From the NCBI GenBank assembly GCA_002424635.1, contig DIKT01000008.1:1-36674 (forward strand): a DNA stretch of 36,674 nt, given 5' to 3'. Below, in pieces: positions 33,948-36,674 of this stretch. Below the pieces are notes generated by a model. That model was given only the letters and a program-made list of their open reading frames with translations, was not told where the DNA came from and made no database searches. Position 1 is the first letter of the stretch. Each line of letters starts with the position of its first letter. The translations under genes were made by a program, and so were the position numbers. The stretch comes from Desulfobulbaceae bacterium UBA5611. Its GTDB lineage: Bacteria > Desulfobacterota > Desulfobulbia > Desulfobulbales > Desulfocapsaceae.

Positions 33948-34057
33948 TATTTTTCTCCTTAGGTGGTGTTGCCGAAAGAGCAAGGGCTTTTCTTGATCTT
34001 TCGGTTTACTGCACCTTATGCCGCTGAGACGATACGGTATCGTTATAGTTATTCTTT

Positions 34058-34236
34058 GATGGCGTCGTAAAAAGTCGCCAACTGCTTCGTTGCTGCAGGT
34101 AAGCGAGGCCACGAGACTCCGAATTATCTCGTCACTGCGGCGTACTCAAGTACGCCTCATTCCTCAAAATTTGCGCGCCTCGCATTTGACGCTTTTTACT
34201 TAGCCATCCCAGAATTTTAGTTTTTACGAAACCATC
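34058..34236. mobile_element. 179-base MITE-like element with a 7-bp target duplication
   Basis: Terminal inverted repeats GATGGCGTCGTAAAAA (left) and GATGGTTTCGTAAAAA (right, on the minus strand) match at 14 of 16. The element is flanked on both sides by ATTCTTT (34051-34057 and 34237-34243), a direct target duplication. Inside are a second, inner GATGGCTAAGTAAAAAG copy ending at 34208 and a perfect 8-bp palindrome with a 2-base loop (GGCGTACT-CA-AGTACGCC, 34139-34156). It has no ORF. It lies between the acetate-CoA ligase and CoA-transferase genes, and its right end supplies part of the ligase stop codon. Confidence 0.78.
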
Positions 34237-36355
34237 ATTCTTTGACGACGGCCTCTGCAGGCCATGGGGCAAGAGTCATCCGGGCATCGGCCACCACCGG
34301 TTCAGTCCCGGATTCGCCGACGATAAACGGATTGATGTCCAGTTCGAGGATCTGCGGAAAATCGGTGGTCAGCTGGCTGATCCGCTGCAGGCCTGAAGCA
34401 ATGGCGGCAATGTCAACTCCTTTCTGGCCCCGCTTGCCTTCCAGCATGCCGTAGGATTTGGTGGCTTTCAGCATCTGGATGGCCTCGATCTCGGTAATGG
34501 GGGCCAGATGAAAGGTCACATCCTTCATCACCTCGACAAAGATACCGCCCAGACCAAACATCAGCATCGGCCCGAACTGGGGATCACGGGTCATACCGAT
34601 GATGATCTCCAACCCTTTTTTGGCCATCTGCTCGACATAAACACCTTCAATCAAGGCCTCCGGCACCCGCTTGCCGATCTTCAGCATCATCAGCTCATAG
34701 CTATCGCTGACCGCCTCGCCACTGGCCACATTGAGCATCACCCCGCCCAGATCACTTTTATGGACGATATTGGGCGACACAATCTTCATGGCCACCGGAT
34801 AGCCGATCCGTTCGGCAATCTCGACCGCCTCTTCCGCACTGCCGGCCAGAGCCCCTTCCATAACCCGAAAGCCGTAGGCCCCCAGGATGTCTTTGCCCTT
34901 GACCTCACCCAGCTGCAGCATGCCGGTCCGTTGCCGCCGGCTGATAATGCGCTCCACCCGCCGCCGGTTCACCCGGAAACGAGTGACCAGGCGCGGCGGC
35001 CGCTGCTTCCAGGCGGCATATTCGACCATGCCTTTCAGGGCGGAGACGGCCCGTTCCGGTGATTCATAATCAGGCAGTCCGGCGGCCGCCAGCTCCTGGC
35101 GGCCCGGCATCACATCCCGGCCGCCCATAAACGAGGCCACCACCGGTTTGGAGCCATCGAGGGCCTTGGCAATGGCAATGGCCGTTTCAGCCGGTCTGGT
35201 CATGGCCTGAGGAGTCAGAATCACCAGGATGGCATCAACGGCCGGATCGGTCTGGGCCGCTTCAATGGCGGCCACATAACGTTCCGGCCCGGCGTCGCCC
35301 AGCACATCAATAGGGTTGCCGACGCTTGCCGCCTGGGGCAGTTCCGCCCGGAGCGCGGTGGCCGTATTGCGCTCCAGTTCGGCCACCTCCATGCCGGCCT
35401 TTTCCACGGCATCGGCCGCCATGGTCCCGGGGCCACCGGCATTGGTGATAATGAGAACCCTGTTACCTTTGGGCAGGGGCTGCATGGCCAGGGCGGTGGC
35501 ATAATCGAAGAGGGCATCAAAGGTATCGGCCCGGACCACCCCTGATTGTTTGAAGGCGGCGCCATAGGCGGTATCAACTCCGGCCAGCACTCCGGTGTGT
35601 GAGGCCGCCGCCTTCAGGCCGGCAGCCGTGGTGCCCGACTTGAGGATAATAACCGGTTTACGGCTGGCGGCTTCTTCCGCGGCCTTGATAAAGCTATCGC
35701 CGGTGGCGATATCCTCCAGATAGCCGACAATGACCTTGGTCTGGTCATCATGAGCCAGATATAAAAGCAGATCAACCTCGCTGATGTCGGCCTTATTGCC
35801 GATACTGATCAGCTTGGCCAGACCCAGATGGCGGCTGGCGGCCAGATCGAGCATAGCGGTACATAAGGCTCCGGACTGGGAAAAAATGGAAATCCCGCCG
35901 GACTTAGGCATGGCGCCGGCAAAAGAGGCATTGAGACTGACCTCGGTATTGATCAGACCCAGACAGTTGGGCCCCAGCATGCGGACATTGTGACGCCGGC
36001 AGAGCTCAACCATCTTCTGCTCCAGCACCAGGCCATCTGCTCCGCTCTCCCGGAAACCGGCAGTGATAACAATAACCGCCTTGGTGCCGGCCTGGATGCT
36101 CTCTTCCATGGCCCTATAAGCCATATCCCGCGGCACGACAATCACGGTCAGATCAATTTTTTGGCCCCAGGCAGCCAGCGAAGGATAACAGGGCAGACCC
36201 AACAAGTTATCAACCGAGGGATTGACCGGGACAATAACTCCGGCAAAACCATCGCGGATCAGATTGGCCAGAATATCATGACCAACCTTGCCCGGGGTCC
36301 TGGAGGCACCTATCACCGCCACTGATTGCGGACGAAAAAGGACATCAAGGCTCAT
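34235..36355 (-). CDS. Acetate-CoA ligase (ADP-forming type), fused alpha-beta subunits
   Basis: 706 residues. The N-terminal CoA-binding Rossmann domain starts SVAVIGASRTPGKVGHDIL (about 11-30); ligase domains follow with MLGPNCLGLIN and the likely phospho-His in AAASHTGVLAG (about 255); the C-terminal half (about 480-700) is an ATP-grasp domain with YPVAMKIVSPNIVHKSDLGGV, GMTRDPQFGPMLMFGLGG and LDINPF. It interconverts acetyl- or acyl-CoA + ADP + Pi with acid + ATP + CoA, so can conserve energy from acyl-CoA. AAGGAG precedes the ATG. Its stop TGA is made of one base of the target site and two bases of the adjacent MITE; without the insertion it would be TAA at the same codon. Confidence 0.93.
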   Translation of the reverse strand: MSLDVLFRPQSVAVIGASRTPGKVGHDILANLIRDGFAGVIVPVNPSVDNLLGLPCYPSLAAWGQKIDLTVIVVPRDMAYRAMEESIQAGTKAVIVITAGFRESGADGLVLEQKMVELCRRHNVRMLGPNCLGLINTEVSLNASFAGAMPKSGGISIFSQSGALCTAMLDLAASRHLGLAKLISIGNKADISEVDLLLYLAHDDQTKVIVGYLEDIATGDSFIKAAEEAASRKPVIILKSGTTAAGLKAAASHTGVLAGVDTAYGAAFKQSGVVRADTFDALFDYATALAMQPLPKGNRVLIITNAGGPGTMAADAVEKAGMEVAELERNTATALRAELPQAASVGNPIDVLGDAGPERYVAAIEAAQTDPAVDAILVILTPQAMTRPAETAIAIAKALDGSKPVVASFMGGRDVMPGRQELAAAGLPDYESPERAVSALKGMVEYAAWKQRPPRLVTRFRVNRRRVERIISRRQRTGMLQLGEVKGKDILGAYGFRVMEGALAGSAEEAVEIAERIGYPVAMKIVSPNIVHKSDLGGVMLNVASGEAVSDSYELMMLKIGKRVPEALIEGVYVEQMAKKGLEIIIGMTRDPQFGPMLMFGLGGIFVEVMKDVTFHLAPITEIEAIQMLKATKSYGMLEGKRGQKGVDIAAIASGLQRISQLTTDFPQILELDINPFIVGESGTEPVVADARMTLAPWPAEAVVKE

Positions 36356-36465
36356 ACCGGCTCCTTAAAATAAAATAATTAAATAATGCTTAAAAAAATA
36401 CCGCCTGCCGCCGGCGCAGAAGCCAACTGATCCTTGGCAAGCAGCCGCGATCCTGCAGGCAGGAC

Positions 36466-36674
36466 TTACACGGCCGGCTTAATCCCGGCCTCCCGCAGCA
36501 GGTTCACCACCTGGGCTATCTTGTAGGTATTCAGCCGCAGATAGATACGATTGCCATTTTCTTCATCATAGATCCGCAATAACCGGGTGAAAGGGATATC
36601 GTGTTGTTCCAGCAGGGTGACAATTCGAGTCATGAGGCCGCTTTGGCCGTCACCGCTCCCGCCATCCCTGGCTC
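36466..36674 (-). CDS. C-terminal end of a small regulatory-domain protein (ACT-like), cut by the window edge
   Basis: An open frame enters from the window edge and ends at TAA (36466-36468). The last 55 residues, from MTRIVTLLEQ through DIPFTRLLRIYDEENGNRIYL to REAGIKPAV, are clearly protein-like (alpha-beta alternation, ferredoxin-like) and resemble the closing half of the ACT or CBS-ACT proteins often found beside acetate-CoA ligases in this phylum. The preceding visible residues (ARDGGSGDGQ) are encoded by a dispersed repeat. Same strand as the ligase and 110 bases upstream of it, so probably cotranscribed. The family call is tentative. Confidence 0.65.
   Translation of the reverse strand, partial: ARDGGSGDGQSGLMTRIVTLLEQHDIPFTRLLRIYDEENGNRIYLRLNTYKIAQVVNLLREAGIKPAV
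36644..36674. repeat. Second copy of the REP-like repeat, in coding sequence
   Basis: 31 bases matching 25564-25594 at 29 positions, in the same orientation relative to the plus strand but read antisense by its host gene. It runs into the window edge, so its true extent is unknown. Confidence 0.75.

Noticed and set aside
34014..34026. CCTTATGCCGCTG match to the double-hairpin repeat
   Set aside because: Only 13 bases match and neither stem is complete. It could be a relic, but that cannot be supported. A short palindrome (ACGATAC-G-GTATCGT) beside it is separate.

Overview
The window looks like the chromosome of an anaerobic, respiring Gram-negative bacterium of the Desulfobacterota, most likely near the Desulfobulbales. 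The grounds are gene content: twin-arginine molybdoenzymes, many c-type cytochromes, Desulfovibrio-type hybrid cluster protein, NrfD/DsrP-like membrane subunits, ADP-forming acetate-CoA ligase, and a small sirohaem protein of the Desulfovibrio assimilatory sulfite reductase type. No rRNA or marker gene is present, so this placement is inference.

Layout. 1-800: the tail of a two-component sensor kinase (apparently frameshifted) and its LuxR-type response regulator. 1025-5424, minus strand: an outer-membrane porin and a membrane GGDEF-EAL protein whose periplasmic sensor carries a haem c motif. 5577-10747, minus strand: a respiratory molybdoenzyme locus that best fits arsenate reductase (arrA, arrB), followed by a TorD-type chaperone and a polyferredoxin. 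11240-15032: a nitroreductase-like gene divergent from hcp, then an HPP-family membrane protein and a small sirohaem nitrite/sulfite reductase. 15265-22215: a zinc-ribbon protein with a decayed HD domain, then a compact nap operon: napD, napA, a tetrahaem NapB-like protein built from two copies of one dihaem module, a second tetrahaem cytochrome, a Tat-exported ferredoxin and a DsrP/NrfD-like quinone-interacting membrane protein. 22439-24897: nadA and a homocysteine-synthase-type gene. 25209-26012: a ferredoxin of the hcp-associated type. 26059-31235, minus strand: a hybrid histidine kinase and a CheB-CheR-PAS fusion. 31297-36674, minus strand: a cysteine-cluster protein, a CoA-transferase/GNAT fusion, an acetate-CoA ligase (ADP-forming type) and the end of an unlisted small regulatory-domain gene cut by the window edge.

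How it may work together. NapA would make nitrite in the periplasm using electrons from quinol through the NrfD-like/ferredoxin/cytochrome module (no napC, napG or napH is visible). No nrfA is visible. The HPP protein (relatives move nitrite in plants), the sirohaem protein and Hcp could carry nitrite into the cytoplasm, reduce it, and detoxify NO or hydroxylamine. hcp and the distant ferredoxin gene share near-identical TTGAC-N4-RTCAA palindromes at the same distance from a -10 box, which suggests one CRP/FNR-family (HcpR-like) activator.

The region also carries several repeat families: a double-hairpin element (three copies, one of which supplies the stop codon of the sirohaem gene), two MITE-like elements (one with a 7-bp target duplication exactly at a stop codon), and a REP-like repeat that lies in frame inside two different genes.
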